From Heterohyrax brucei (lineage: Eukaryota > Chordata > Mammalia > Hyracoidea > Procaviidae), in assembly GCA_028571685.1 (NCBI GenBank), contig CM053142.1, positions 129,696,796-129,760,795 of the forward strand: a stretch of 64,000 nucleotides of DNA, read 5' to 3'. Position numbers and translations under genes: made by a program. Under the pieces are notes generated by a model that was not told the DNA's origin, did not search any database, and saw only the letters and a program-made list of their open reading frames with translations. This document shows, one piece after another, positions 20,514 to 32,621 of the stretch (position 1 is its first letter; every line of letters begins with the position of its first letter).

Positions 20514-22614
20514 CTTTCTTTTTTGTTTTATTATGACTGAGTGAAAATGTACATTCCCGTATAAATTTACATGCCGACCTATATGCAGCTTCCACTGCTC
20601 TTCCTGCCCGGTGACAGCACATTATTCCTCTCTGCTCCATACATGTCTCATCCTCCTAGCAGTCTCCTTTCCCGTCCTCTCCACCCATTCACCTTCCTCC
20701 AGCCAGAGGTCAGCAGGATGATATCCTATAGATGTATAGAACCATAAAGTGCATCCAATATATGATCACTCTGCATCACCAAGCCCAATCCATTCGTGTC
20801 CAAAGAGTGGACCTTCCTTATGATTTATGGGCAAGGGCAGCATCACTGCCGAGGGCCATGCTCTCAGGGGAACCCCGAATCTGCTGGACCATCAACTGAG
20901 GTCTTTCAGTGGAGATCTGAGAGCACACCCCTTTTTATTCTTGTGTTGCCAGTGAGACTCAACTTAGTGAGCTCTATCGCAGCTATCACTGGTGGTGGCC
21001 AGGCACCATCCAGTTCTTCTGGCCCCAAGTCGATGTAGGCACCCACTCATGTGGGTCTCTCTATCTTGCGGGTTGTCTTTACCCCGTGTCATTTTGGTCC
21101 ACGGTGATCATCCATTCCTGCTGAGTTGGGACCATTTGCTGTGCCCTTGGATGGCAGCTTTTAAGACCCCAGAAGCCACTCACCAATGTGGGATGCAGAG
21201 AGCCCTCTTAGCAAAATGCTAGTTGTGCCAATTGGCCTCAATTTTACCTAAGAGCATGGTCCCCTGCCCTTCATCCCAGCTACTCTGTCCTTGCAATATT
21301 GGGTTAAGATGGAAGGAGTATTCAAGTTATGCTGAAGTCCACTTAATATTCTTCTTGTTTCTAATGTGTGCTGTCACTGATTTCACCCAACCAGATTTCT
21401 AGCAACTATCTAATCTAAACCCTCTCCCCTCGCCCTCACTCCTTCTCCTCGCTTGCAGCTGTCAGAGTCTTTTCTTCTATACACAAGTCTGTTTTTGAGA
21501 TCTTATCATAGAGTTCTCATACAATATTTGTCCTTTTGTCGCTGACTGCTTTTGCTCAACATAAAGTCTTCCAGTTGAAACCAGGTTATGAGATGTTTCC
21601 TGGAATCGTCATTATTCTTTATCACTGCGTAGTGCTCTATTGAGTATATATACCATAGCTTACCTATCCATTCTTTTGTTGGGCATCTGGGTTGATTCCA
21701 TCTTTTTGCTATCGTGGACTGTGCCGCGATAAACATTCTTGTGCATGTGTCTGTTGGTGTGAAAGGCCTTGATTCTGTAGGATATATTCCAAGTAGTGGA
21801 ATTACTCAGTCCAATGGTATATCTATATCCATTTTTTTAAGGAAGTGTCAGATTGCTTTCCAAAGAGGCTGGACCATTTTGCAACCCCACCAACAGTGTA
21901 GAAGGGTTCCACTTTCTCCATAGCCCATAGCCTCTCCAGCATTTGTTGTTTTGTGTTTTTGGATCATGGCCAACCTTGTTGGGGTGAGATGGTATCTCAT
22001 TGTTGTCTTGATTTGAATTTCTTTAATAACTAAAGATCATGAACATGACTGCATGTGTATTTTGGCTGCCTGGATCTCCTCTTTAGAAAAATGTCTGTCC
22101 ATCTCCTTTGCCCATCGCTTAATTGGGTGATTTGTCTTCTTCTTATTGATATTTTCTAGTGTCTTATAGATTATGGAGATCAGGCATCAGTCTGATATAG
22201 AGTTGCCAAATATTTTTTCCCATTCTGTAGGTGGCCTTTTAATTCTATTAATAAAGTCTTTGGATGAGCAAAAGTGATTCTTAATAGTTTCCATTTATCT
22301 GTTTTCTCTTCTGTTAATTGTGGTTTGTTTGACAGATTTTGAAATCTGTCTACATTGTGTATGAAAACTTCCATTGTTGTTCTTACATTTTCTTGGATGA
22401 GCTTTATCGTTTTAGGTTTGATATTTAGGTCTTTTATCCAGTTTGAGTTGGTTTTTGTATAAGGTGTAAGATATGCATCTTGTTTCAATTTATTGCAGAT
22501 GGATATCCAATTTTTCCAGCACCATTTGTTGAAGATACTGTTTTTACCCCAGTTTAAAGTCTTAGGGCCTTAGTCAAATATCAACTGTTCATAGGCAGAT
22601 GGTGTCATCTCTGG
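20514..22614 (-). mobile_element. L1 LINE, 5'-truncated, minus strand
   Basis: Read on the minus strand: about 1.1 kb of the C-terminal part of ORF2, then a long 3' UTR, and an A-rich tail at the left end (20514-20535). ORF2 is broken by stops. The longest remnant is the minus frame 22488-22180, with segments LTPYTKTNSNW and FIHNVDRFQNL. This corresponds to the region after the reverse transcriptase. Twelve-bp target-site duplications border it. 5' truncation is the usual fate of L1 copies. Confidence 0.9.
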
Positions 22615-22626
22615 GGTGATGTTTCC
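22615..22626. repeat. L1 target-site duplication, right
   Basis: ggtgatgtttcc, partner of 20502-20513. Confidence 0.75.
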
Positions 22627-22774
22627 TTTGATGTCTAAATTTTCTTGGAAATTTTGGTCACAAGTCTCTTAGAATGCTGTGAAGTGGAAATGTTTCCAGC
22701 ATTTTGCAATGTATTAAATTTTCCTTATATAAACAATCCAGAGGCTGTACTTGGAATTCAGCACCTGAAGTCTG

Positions 22775-23150
22775 AATTTTCATTCTTCAGTTAATCAGCA
22801 TGTATTTGTACTATCATGTCTTAACAAGCTGTGAAAATACCAAAAGGAATAAAGTTGTTTATCACAAAGAATCCATGGCCTGGCTGGGGAACAAAGACAC
22901 AGGAACAATTAATTGAAATAGACTAAGTGCTATTGCAAAGTTATTCCCAAAGGTCACTGGGGATACAGGAGAGGGAACCATTATCTTCCCGAGAAATTTG
23001 GAAAGACTGCACCAAGAAACTATCTGTAGGCAGCAAGTAAGGAGAAGTATGTTACCAATAGAGGAAATGTTGCGTGCAAGGCTCAGAGATTTAAGAGAAC
23101 ATGGCATGTTTGAGGAATGGTGAGGATTTCAGTATGGTAGAAGCTTATGG
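22775..23150 (-). mobile_element. L2 LINE 3' end, minus strand
   Basis: Antisense L2 pattern: 'aatccatggcctggctgggg', 'gctattgcaaag', 'gcaaggctcagagatttaag'. Heavily diverged. Confidence 0.45.
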
Positions 23151-24136
23151 TACATGTTAGGAAGTGGTAGGAGAGGTGACTAGAAAAGTCAGTATAGTTC
23201 AGAACTGGGTATGCCAAAGACAAAATTCAGTCCATCTAGCAGATTCCTTCTTGCCCTGATAGCATGCTCAGGCAGGTCTTCTACCCTCTGTAGGTTACAC
23301 CCTCATCTCTGCCAAATGAAGTCCTGTCCTACACAGCCTATAGGACTCCACTGAAGTCTTCTTACTTTGAACTTCAGTCATAGGGGTTGGCCAAATTGTG
23401 ATGCATTTTCCAGGAAGTCCTTGTCTTTGACCTTCTTTACTTTTCTCATTGTACAGAAGTTAAGAATGATAGTTTTTCAAAATATTGGGGCCAGGTCATT
23501 TAGATGATACAAGAGCTACTATAAAAAAGAAAGTTATTAGGGATACTATTCATATTTCCATTTGTTGCACAGTTTGTCAATATATTTTTTTTTTTTGGTA
23601 GAGAAATTGATTTTCAAAGCCTACATGGAAAAGTTTATTTATTTATTTTATTGCTAAGCACTAGGTATTTGCTTTATAACTCCCATAAATAAATGCAAAG
23701 GGGAAAACATCACTAGGGAGTATAAGCTTTCTGAGATAATGTTGACAGAATAGTGCCTCTTCGCAAGCTGAGTTCTCAGCACTAGCTAACAGGATCATTA
23801 CAAATTCCTGGGTCATAAACAGTGAAACATGTGTTTGGGTAAGTTTCATCCAGCTGTTTGATCAGGGACTAAAATATTTGCAGTGTCTCAAGGAAGCTAC
23901 TTAAAATAAGCTTGAAAGGACATTTGCACATGTGTGTACATACATGGACATACGCATGTGTGCGTGCATGCATGCACGTGAGCGCGTGCGTGCACATACA
24001 CACTAGCAGCTTTTTCTTTTTTTTTTAAAAAGAAATCTGTTGGACGTGAAATACACTTCTGATAGGACAGAAGATGTTGGGGTGGGTTTCTAAAGATTCC
24101 TTTTTCCATGGCTATTTTGATCTGAGTGCAAGGATT
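23151..24136. other. Unassigned sequence
   Basis: An L2-like patch is possible around 23240-23420. The purine-pyrimidine repeat at 23925-24005 lies here. No gene. Confidence 0.35.
23925..24005. repeat. Alternating purine-pyrimidine (TG/CA/CG) simple repeat
   Basis: Long alternating run including gtgtgcgtgcatgcatgc and gagcgcgtgcgtgc, the kind of sequence that can adopt Z-DNA. Followed by poly-T. Confidence 0.8.
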
Positions 24137-24690
24137 CCCCCATTCAATCTTTCAACAAATACAAATGGGATTTCTCTATCATAAATGCTAGGGATGTAGT
24201 CTGGAAAGAGATCCCAGACTCCGGAGAACTGTAGCCTAATGCTTAAGTGAATAAACAATCCCACGCTAGGTTGAAGATTAACCCCCAAAAAACATTGTTA
24301 TCAATTTTGACCCATAGGGGCCCTAGAGGACAGACAAGAACTGCCCCATAGAGTTTCCAAGGAGCACCTGGTGGATTCATTTAGCAACTGTAGCACTTAG
24401 ACACTGTATTATCGGGGTTTCCAAGGTTAAAGATTGCTAGATAGTAAATAAAGGGGTGATGTAAGAGATGATAACTGTTTTGGTGGTGACCAGGGAAGGT
24501 CTCTCAGGAGGTGACATATATAACCTGAGACCTGAAGGAAAAACCATAAAAAGAGAAGACTATTCTAAGCAGCAGGGGTGGGGTGTGTAAAGGACCTGAA
24601 GGTGGAAAAAAGTAGATAGTCTGAGGAACAGAAAGGAGCAGAGCACACAAAGTTAGAGGTTATATGAGCTGGGATTGTAAAGTAGGAGGG
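24137..24690 (-). mobile_element. L2 LINE 3' end, minus strand
   Basis: 'caatctttcaacaaatac', 'aatgctagggatgtagtctg', 'gggaaggtctctcaggagg' and 'cagaaaggagcagag' follow the antisense L2 3' end. Interrupted by the SINE at 24284. Confidence 0.65.
24284..24427 (-). mobile_element. AfroSINE in L2, minus strand
   Basis: 'gaactgccccatagagtttc', 'aggagcacctggtggattc' and 'cggggtttcc'; the L2 resumes on both sides with 'ttgaagatta' / 'ggttaaagattg' bordering. Confidence 0.85.
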
Positions 24691-24711
24691 TATTGCATAG
24701 AGGGTCCTCAG

Positions 24712-25215
24712 GACCAGTTCCCTGCTCTATGATTTGCTAGTAGGACTCACAGGACTCAGTATATAGTCATACTTATGGCTCTGCTTTATTTCAGCAAAAG
24801 GATGCAAAGCCAAATCAACAAAAAGAAAAGTTGCATTGGCAACGTTTAGAGGAAACCAGGCAGAAGTTTTCAAGAATTGTCTCCTTGTGAAGTCTCATAG
24901 GGACCACTTAATTCCTCCAACAATAAGCTGTAACAACACATATGAAATGTTGTCTACCAGGGAAGCTCACCAGAGGTTCAGTGCCTAGAGTTTTTATTGT
25001 GGCTGGTCACATATGCACTGTCTGCCTAGCATGTACTAAAATTCCAGACCCTTAGGAGAAATCCAGATGTTCAGCATAAAAAAATCTCATTGTATGCACA
25101 AATTAGGCACAAGGGAGATACTCTGTTCACTATGGGGATGACAGGAACCCTCTTGAATGCCATTCAAGGCCCAACTTTGTAAGCAAGCCTTTCAAAGGGT
25201 AAGAAGTCTCAAGCC
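24712..25215 (-). mobile_element. ERVL LTR (MLT2-like), minus strand
   Basis: Matches the antisense MLT2 pattern in order: 'gatttgctagtaggactcac', 'aaaaggatgcaaagcc', 'gaggaaaccaggcag', 'atgaaatgttgtctaccag', 'caaggcccaactttgtaagc'. A minus-strand AATAAA lies at 24790-24785. A solo LTR; no viral genes. Confidence 0.65.
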
Positions 25216-28200
25216 TGCTACGTTTCTTTATTTCTACACAGGTAGATTTGCTGTACAGCAAAGAAACCACCAGAAATCTCTTCTATGCTTTGTGAAGCAC
25301 CAGTGTGGCTAGATGAAGACCACTCTAGCCCAAGCAAATTAACTGGGATATCTGTGGATAGAATGGCTTTGACCAGACTGCAGAATACGAGAAATGAAGG
25401 ACTGGTGTAGGAAGTTCTGGTCTTAGATCTGTGCAGGCTTGATGCATTCTAGGTGGCTGATGTGTCAGCTTTGAGTTAATTTCCATCCATTGGTCCATGA
25501 AGCTTGGCTGACCTCCACAAATGGAAATGCAGTCTGTCTTCTAGATGCCCTTGGTGCCTTGTACAAGTTGTATAGCCTGTACCTCACATGTGTCTGTCAC
25601 ATGACAGCTATAATAGAGACAGAGTTACTGTTATGTGAGTATGAACAGTCTTGCTGCCTTCCCTAATCCCCTAGTAAAGAGGAAGGACACTTGTTGGTGG
25701 AATAGCTCACCAGGCTAGATTTCTCTTAGACTGATCTGGACAACAGAACTGTTAGACAGGACCTGGAGTGACTCCTGAAAGAACAGGATTGGCTTGGAGT
25801 ATTAGGCTAAAGGAAAGGGGCTGAAACAAGAAACATTCAATTCCTTGCTTGGGAAGAAAAGAGATTTGAAGGAAACAGATGCTGTGAAGAGCAGGACTGT
25901 AAGGAAAGGCAGGGATGTCACTGGGGTTGGTGTCTCTCAGAACAGTAGCTCAGGGTTTCACCCCCTCACCCCACTGCCTGGGCTGGGCAGGGCTGACTGT
26001 TGAAACCCTCCGTGGGTGGAGCAACCTGGCCACACCCCACTGTCTTGCAGGGCCCAGAGCCAAGCTGCCCTCTCTCCTTCAGCCTCCACGCAGCTACCCC
26101 TTTCTGCCATTGGCCGTAGGGTAGATGTTCTTCTCTGTCCAATGCCAGGTGCCACAGCCTGGGTGGGTGCCACAGTTGGGTGGTGGGGAAGTGGGTGACA
26201 AGTTACTGCACTGGGTGACAGATAACACCAACCCTAGTGATGCCACTGCCTTCGTGGCCCCTCCTCCTGTGGTGTCTGCTCACCTGCGGCCACTGGCCTT
26301 GGGATCATTTTGGTGTTCCCACCTCTGAAATTGTCAGGGGTGCAGTCCACAACTACTGCACCCTGCTAGTGATGCCACTGAGGAAACCATCCTACTCCTG
26401 GAACAAATGCTCTGGGTTGTACAGTGTGACAGCCAAGTGTTTCTTTGAAAGATTTCAGTACATTTATTAATTGTTTTTCAATATGTTTTTTTAATTTTGT
26501 TTGATGCCATCTAACATGTGTTTAAGTGCAGCAAAATTCTCCAGCATGAGCTGGTCTAGATTTATTGCATCATTGCGCTTCATTGTTTTTTTCTGTAACC
26601 AGATCTGCTACTACACACCCTTCTAGAGAGCAGGAAGTAAAAAGAATCCTTTCTACATGGTAGCTACTAATAAGTGTTTGAACTAATGAACCAAACACTT
26701 GCACATATTACAAAGACAAGGGTTAATGATAATGATCTTGTTTTGGAATATGTCCAGCAATCATAAACAAAGGATCTTCTGGAGCCAAACCAGGTTCTAG
26801 GGGAGCAAAGGTAAAGACAAGAGAGCCGAGGAAGGGGCCGCACTGTTAGACACACTGCAGAAGCCTTTCGAAGGACACAGCGACCAGATTTCGAACAGCT
26901 CTAAAGTCACAGCCATTATTTGATTCATTATAAAACCCGGATTGTGGATTTTTGAACAAAGCACCAACCTACTTGTCAGAAGACAAGAGTCACACAACCA
27001 ACTGGTCAAAGTGGATTTCAGCAGTGACCAAAATACGGTCTTTCTAAAGACGTGCCAAATTTTGGTAACTCTGTTTTTTTTCAGGAAGTTTGGCTATAAG
27101 GTAGTGTCAGAGTTTTATCTGACACCGACTTAAAGGAAAGACACGTGACAGGTCAATTCAAAGATTCGATTTTGGTATGGACATTGTACAGGACAAGAGA
27201 GTCTTTGTTTGACTGTCTGGTTAAATACCGTTAGAGTCCCCTGCTGAAGGTGTGGCCTGTGGGTTCCTGGAGGTCTTAATCTGGAGGTTGTCAGAAAATT
27301 ACTTAAGCATTTTATTCAGGAATGGTGATTTTTTACTTAGAAGAATGTTACAAATAATTTCACATGAAAAGGCTTTGTCCTAGACTTTTTTTCATATTAA
27401 TGGGATATTTTTTCCATATTAATAAAAAAAGAGGTGACTTTTATCAGCTGTATCAGTATGCATAGATACCTGGTGTACGTCAATCTTTAAATACAAAGAA
27501 AAGTTTCACATACCCCATGAACCGTCATAGATGGAAAACAAACGTCTTTGATCATCACTGGGGGATATGACCCCTCTTTTTTCTGTATGTACCATTATCA
27601 ATTTTAAGTAGTTTCACTGGGCAGAATCCTTGCTGCAAGTTACATCTTGCAGCTAGTTCAAGAGTAACAAAGTTAGTTATAAAAGAAGGGGCATGGCTTA
27701 CAGAAAGCAGAACTAGAAGACAGCTGGGCCTTGGGGAGGTTGTGGTGTGTGAATGGAAACCTGTTGGAGGTGCAGGAAGGCGGCATTTGTCTCTTTGGCT
27801 TCTTTCTGTACATCTACTTCCTCCTTTCTTGGAGACAGCTTGTCCTGCTACTCAGCCCACTGGAAGATGATAGCCACCAGTTTCCAAGTTTACAAGGTCC
27901 ATGGGCTAATTCTGTTTCTTGTCCCCAATTCAAAATGTCTAGGTTTTGCTCAGCTTGTATCATTTATAGGCTATCATACTGAGGTCAGTAGTGGAGTCAC
28001 ATTGTATAAAAAGGTCCCTTCCTGTAGACCGGGAATTCTTAGAGAAGGAAGAATTGTCACAAACTGGGCTGATACACACCAAAGGGTTTACTTTGTTGGG
28101 CCTAATCTAAAGCATATTATTAGTTGGAAGTTCAAGATAGCAAGAAAGCAACTAGTCACTGGTGACCAGCATCAGGGAACAGAAAGGTTCATCTTTGCTC

Positions 28201-28228
28201 TAGAAGGCAGAATGGGACATTGTCCTTT
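25216..28228. other. Long unclassified stretch
   Basis: No SINE or young LINE here, which is rare in this window. 25910-26400 is GC-rich with several overlapping chance frames on both strands. 27753-28280 holds the longest open frame of the window (175 codons), but its product has no recognisable domain, has low-complexity Ser-rich parts and runs into the hAT remnant at 28229, so I do not call it a gene. Confidence 0.4.
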
Positions 28229-28394
28229 ACAGCAGCTCCCAAACCTGGCCAGCCACCAGAGACACATTCAGTACCTTTAAAAACAAGTTTCCTAGCTCAC
28301 CCTCATGAGACTTTAATTTAATTAGGTTTGAGTCTGCATATTAAAGGTTTTCTTATGGATTCTCATGGTCTAGCACATTGGAGGACCACTGATA
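28229..28394 (+). mobile_element. MER5A-like hAT-Charlie MITE
   Basis: 'gcagctcccaaacctg', 'ctcaccctcatgagac', 'ggtttgagtctgcatatt' and the terminal 'ggaggaccactg' fit MER5A, an old nonautonomous hAT element ending in a CAGTGG-type inverted repeat. Confidence 0.65.
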
Positions 28395-28959
28395 AACTAT
28401 ATACCTTGACATTTGGATAGCAAGTAGATCTTACTTAAAGGGTTTTCAGGGTAAGACTTTCTGTAAATAGAATTATTTATTCTCTGTACAGTTTTAGGCC
28501 TGAGAATCAGAAACTTTTTTCTTTATAACCAAAGAAAAAATTCTCTCTAAAATGGAAGTACACAAGGTATGTTTTGCCTTGTGTTTATTCTGGACTCATG
28601 CTGTTTGTTGTATTTTCCATTGAAATCTTACTAGGCCATTATACATTTTCAATTCTGGAACTATAATCACTGGCATTCCATCAAAGTCAAGTTTATGTAC
28701 CTGACTTAAAATATTTTCCTTTAAAATGTGCTGGAAATTCTGCCTGACTACTGCCCAATTTTCCATGTCAAAGACTGGGACAATCTCAGTGGTGGCTTCA
28801 GTCTGTTGCCTAGTGCCAGCCTGGGTTTGTCCAAGGGTACGCTAGATTATGCTGAGATGTCCTCAGGACTTTAAAGCAAATGCGGTTTGAGGAGTGAGTG
28901 TAATTTCAAAGTTCCAAGGTTTAGCTGCCAGCTGTTTTTATTAGCTGCTATTGAGTGAA
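28395..28959. other. Unassigned sequence
   Basis: Nothing recognised. Confidence 0.4.
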
Positions 28960-29550
28960 CTCTATCTTATAGGGACCTGTTCTGAATTGTTCTCCCAAAA
29001 AATTGCATAGCAGTTTGGCTAGGTCATGATTCCAGACGTTGTTGGCCCATAGAGTTTCCACGGACAGCCTGGTGGATTTGAACTGCTGATCTGCTGGTTA
29101 CCACTTAACCACAGTACCAGCAGGGTTTCTGTGCAGCACCTAATGTTGTAAATCCTGCCTGTATGATGTTAGCGAGGGAGGATGGGCTGTGGCTGTGTTA
29201 CTTACCGAGGCAGGATTCAACTTGTAAGACTGTATTATGCCTTGAGATAATCTTTTGGGATGTAAGGGAAAGGGAAGCAAGCAGAGAACTGGAGACCTCA
29301 CACCATGAGGAAAGCAGCAGTGCTAAGAGCAGAGCATGTCCTTTGTACCTGGGTCCCTGCACCTCGGAAGCTCCCAGTCCAAAGGAAGACTGACAAGGAT
29401 CCTCCTCCAGAGGCAATAGAGAAAGCCTTCCCCTGGAGCCTGAATTTAGGCTTTCAGCTTACTTTTCTGTGAGAAAGGAAATTTCTCTTTGTTATAGTCA
29501 CCCACTTGTGATATTTCTGTTATGGCAGCACCGGGTGATTTAGACAGGAC
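28960..29550 (+). mobile_element. MaLR LTR with SINE insertion
   Basis: Shows 'ctgaattgttctcccaaaaa' at the left, and on the right 'aagccttcccctgg', 'gagaaaggaaatttctc', 'cacccacttgtgatatttc' and 'gcagcaccgggtgatttag'. An antisense AfroSINE piece at 29041 interrupts the left third. Confidence 0.75.
29041..29138 (-). mobile_element. AfroSINE fragment, minus strand
   Basis: 'gcccatagagtttccacgg', 'ggtggatttgaactgctg', 'gcagggtttct': the head half of the SINE in reverse. Confidence 0.8.
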
Positions 29551-29684
29551 CCCACACATGATTAAACAAACCTTTGCCTGGTTCTGGGTCATCTTCATGA
29601 TCTTTGGTATGCGAGAGTCCATTGCTGCAGCCACTTGGACAGCCTATATTGGACAGCATTCTGTTGTGATCCCTAGGGGTTTTT

Positions 29685-30130
29685 GTTTGTTTTTTAAACA
29701 ACAGAAATTCATTCTCTCATAGTCCTGGAGGTCAGATGTCCAAAGTGTCACTGGTTCATTCCCTCTGGAGGCTTTTGGGTGGAATTTGTTCCATGTCTCT
29801 GTCCTAGTTTGTGGTGATTGCCAGAATCCTTGTTGTTTTTGGTTTAGTACTATACAATGCCAGTCTCTTCCTCCATCATCACATGGTACTTTTTTTTCTT
29901 TTTCCTGTATCTCTCTTGAGTGTCTTCTCCTTTTCTGTCCCATGGAAGCATACCTGTCATTGGGTTAAGGGTCCACCTTAATCCGGATGATCTCGTCTCA
30001 AAATTCTTATCTTAATTTCACTTGCAAAGGCCCTTGTTCCAAATTAGATTCCATTCTGAGGTTCTGGATAGACACATCATTTTTGGGGGTGTGGGGGCAG
30101 ATGTGGTCACTATTCAACACACTGCATGTA
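29685..30130 (-). mobile_element. MaLR LTR, minus strand
   Basis: Antisense MLT1/MST pattern: 'ttaaacaacagaaattcatt', 'catagtcctggaggtcag', 'catcacatggtac' and 'aagggtccaccttaatcc'. Opposite orientation to the LTRs on either side. Confidence 0.7.
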
Positions 30131-30266
30131 TTATTCCTTAACCTTTGGAGCTTACGCTTTCTTGGCCTGAGGTTTATTCATTTATTTTTAATTTAAAAAA
30201 TTTTTCTGTTGTTGAGAATGTATGCAGCACAACATACACTAGTTCAACCATTTCTACATAGATGTT

Positions 30267-31202
30267 TGTCATGGACTGAATTTTTGTCCCTCCAAAAATG
30301 TGTATAGACATTTGGCTGGGTTGTAATTGCCAGTAATGTGTGATTGCCCTCTACTTTGAGATTTTCCTATGCTGGATGTTAAAGGAGATTAAGGTGGGAT
30401 GGTAAATCCCTTCATAAGGTCACTTTCTTACTCCTTAGTTAAGGGAGTGTCTCTGGAGTGTGGTTTGCACCACCTTTTATCCTTTTATCTTGCGAGAGAT
30501 AAAAGGAAAGAGAAGCAAGCACAGAGTTGGGAATCTTACACCATCAAGAAAACAGCACTGGGAGTAGAGTGAGTCCTTCTGACCTGAGGTTCTGCACCAA
30601 GATGTTCCTTGACCAAAGACTGATGCAACACAATGACTTTCCTCCATAGCTGACAACAGAGGGAAAGCCCCTCGAGCAGACCTACTGGATTTGGAATTGT
30701 AACCTACTGGGCTGTGTAAGAATAAACTTTTCTTTGCTAAAGCCATCTACTTGTGGTATTTCTGTTAGAGCAGTACTAGTGTTAGTAGCTGAGGCTTGAC
30801 TGAGGTCATCTAGACTGCTAAACTAAATTCCATTCTTGTCCCAGTCAGATCTACAGGCTTACATTCCTTTACCTGTCTCGATGGTAGTAAATCAATCTTA
30901 AGGGAGGTAATGAATTTACATTGTTCAATAAGATGTAGAGGAATCTTGTGACTCCATGTTCTATCCTGTGACAAGATTTGACGTTTTCCAGATGCAAATC
31001 CCTTTGTAATCTGGCTGTAAGACCTCTGGAATTGTAACCCCAAGTGGGACAGTTTTTGGAGAAGTTATTCTCATTGTCTCCTGGGCCTGCATGCTTGTCT
31101 GCTAATAAAGCATTGAACCTTTCTCCCTGTCTCTGAATTTCGGCTGTCAGTGACAGGCGGAATGGATTTGCTTTAGATCAGCAGCACTAGCTGGCTAAAA
31201 CA
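30267..31202 (+). mobile_element. MaLR LTR inside L1, itself interrupted
   Basis: Begins tgtcatggactga and reaches 'ttgtggtatttctgttagag' near 30768; its last bases (ctggctaaaaca) lie at 31191-31202 beyond a second LTR. Flanks atgtt (30262-30266) and atgtc (31203-31207) fit a 5-bp target duplication with one change. Confidence 0.8.
30776..31190 (+). mobile_element. Solo LTR (class I ERV-like) inside the MaLR LTR
   Basis: The body 30780-31186 (407 bp) runs TG...CA and is flanked by ctag at 30776-30779 and 31187-31190, a 4-bp target duplication typical of gammaretrovirus-like insertions. It has an AATAAA at about 31105, then a short R-U5. No viral genes remain. This is the youngest of the three nested elements. 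Confidence 0.65.
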
Positions 31203-32467
31203 ATGTCTCAGTAACATCAATTGCATTCTTTGAGATGTACAGCCCCTCACACCTCATTTCTTAAGTTGGCCCTTCTCCGTTAACATAAACTTTCTGCCCT
31301 CTGTGGTTCTTATTCAGTCTCTCGAGCTGCTGTTATCAATTTTGATCTCATATATGTAGTTCTTTAGAGAATGGAATGCTCAAGGTAGATTTTTTTTACT
31401 AGTTAATCTAAACGATTATTTGGTTTTAAGAAGACTTCAGGGGAAATCTCTTGTTTAACTTTTAAAGATCATCTCAGGGCAATAATTTCAGGGGTTTATC
31501 CAGCTTTCATGGCTCCAGAGAGTGAGGAGTCCATGAGAATTTGAAATTCTGTTCTGCCTTCTCTCCCTTCTGATTCCCAGATTCTTCTGTAGACTCTTTG
31601 ATCAAAATGTTTAGGCATCATCCAGTTCTTCTGGTCTTCTGACAGAGGAAGCAGTTGTTCATGGAATCGGTTAGCTACACAAGCCATACCTTCCTCCCAT
31701 TCCTGATTTTGTTTGCTCTGTTGCTCCAGGAAAATAAAGACCAATTATTGTGTCTTAGATGACCAATTTCACGTGTTTAAGACCTAAGGCACTGCACAAC
31801 GAATTAGGAGGTAGGACAGAAGCACTAAAGATGTTACTGGGCCACTTAATTGGGATGTGCCATGAAACTACGACCTTGAATCTCCAGACCAAATAACCAA
31901 ATCCCATGAACTTGTACATAAGTACCCTCAGCAGCTAATTTTTGTTGTTGCTACAAGCATATCTCTTACACAACTTGTGCCAGTTTAACTTTTCGCAAGT
32001 GTCTAACTTATTGACAACAATTACAATAATAAGTTGCGCAACTCTATCCTTAATCAGTACAATTTTCTAATCTCTATTAACCCTCTCTCTCCCACCTTTG
32101 GTAACCACTAGTAAACTTTGGTCTCTATATTTTGCCTTTTCTTGTCTTTTTGTATAAGTGAGGTCATATAGTATTTGTCCTTTTATGATTAATTTGTTTT
32201 ACTTGGTATATTGTCTTCAAACTTCATCCACATTGTAGCCTGTATTAAGACTATTTCTTCTGCTGGCTGAGTAGGTGTCCCATTGTATGTAAATACTGCC
32301 TTTAGTTTAACCATTCATCTGTTGAAGAGCATTTAGGCACTTAGGCCTTTAGGTTTTTGTGAATAAGTGCTGCAGTGAACACCAATGTACAAGTCTCTGA
32401 GTCCTTGTTTTTAAGTCTTTTGGGTATGTACCCAGGAATGGAATTGCTGAGTCACATGGAAAGTTCT

Positions 32468-32621
32468 TTGGTTGGCAGCTGTAGCTTGTAACTACTAAGC
32501 CACCAGGGTTTCCACCAGTTACTCCTTGGAAACTCTGTGGGCAATTTCTCTCTGTCCTAAAGGGTTGCCATGAGTCTGAATTGACTCACGGCAGAGGGTT
32601 TGGTGTTTTTGGTTTTATCGT
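32468..32621 (+). mobile_element. AfroSINE with inverted 5' end
   Basis: The first 46 bp (32468-32513) are the reverse complement of the SINE head, ending 'agccaccagggtttcc'. From 32514 the SINE reads forward ('ctccttggaaactctgtggg' to 'gagggtttggtg'). Flanking repeat agttct at 32462-32467 and 32622-32627. It lies inside the antisense L1. Confidence 0.8.

Noticed and set aside
27753-28280. Longest open frame in the window (175 codons, plus strand).
   Set aside because: No recognisable domain, Ser-rich low-complexity start, no splice or promoter context, and its end runs into a hAT (MER5A-like) remnant. Length is within chance for 64 kb of six-frame translation.
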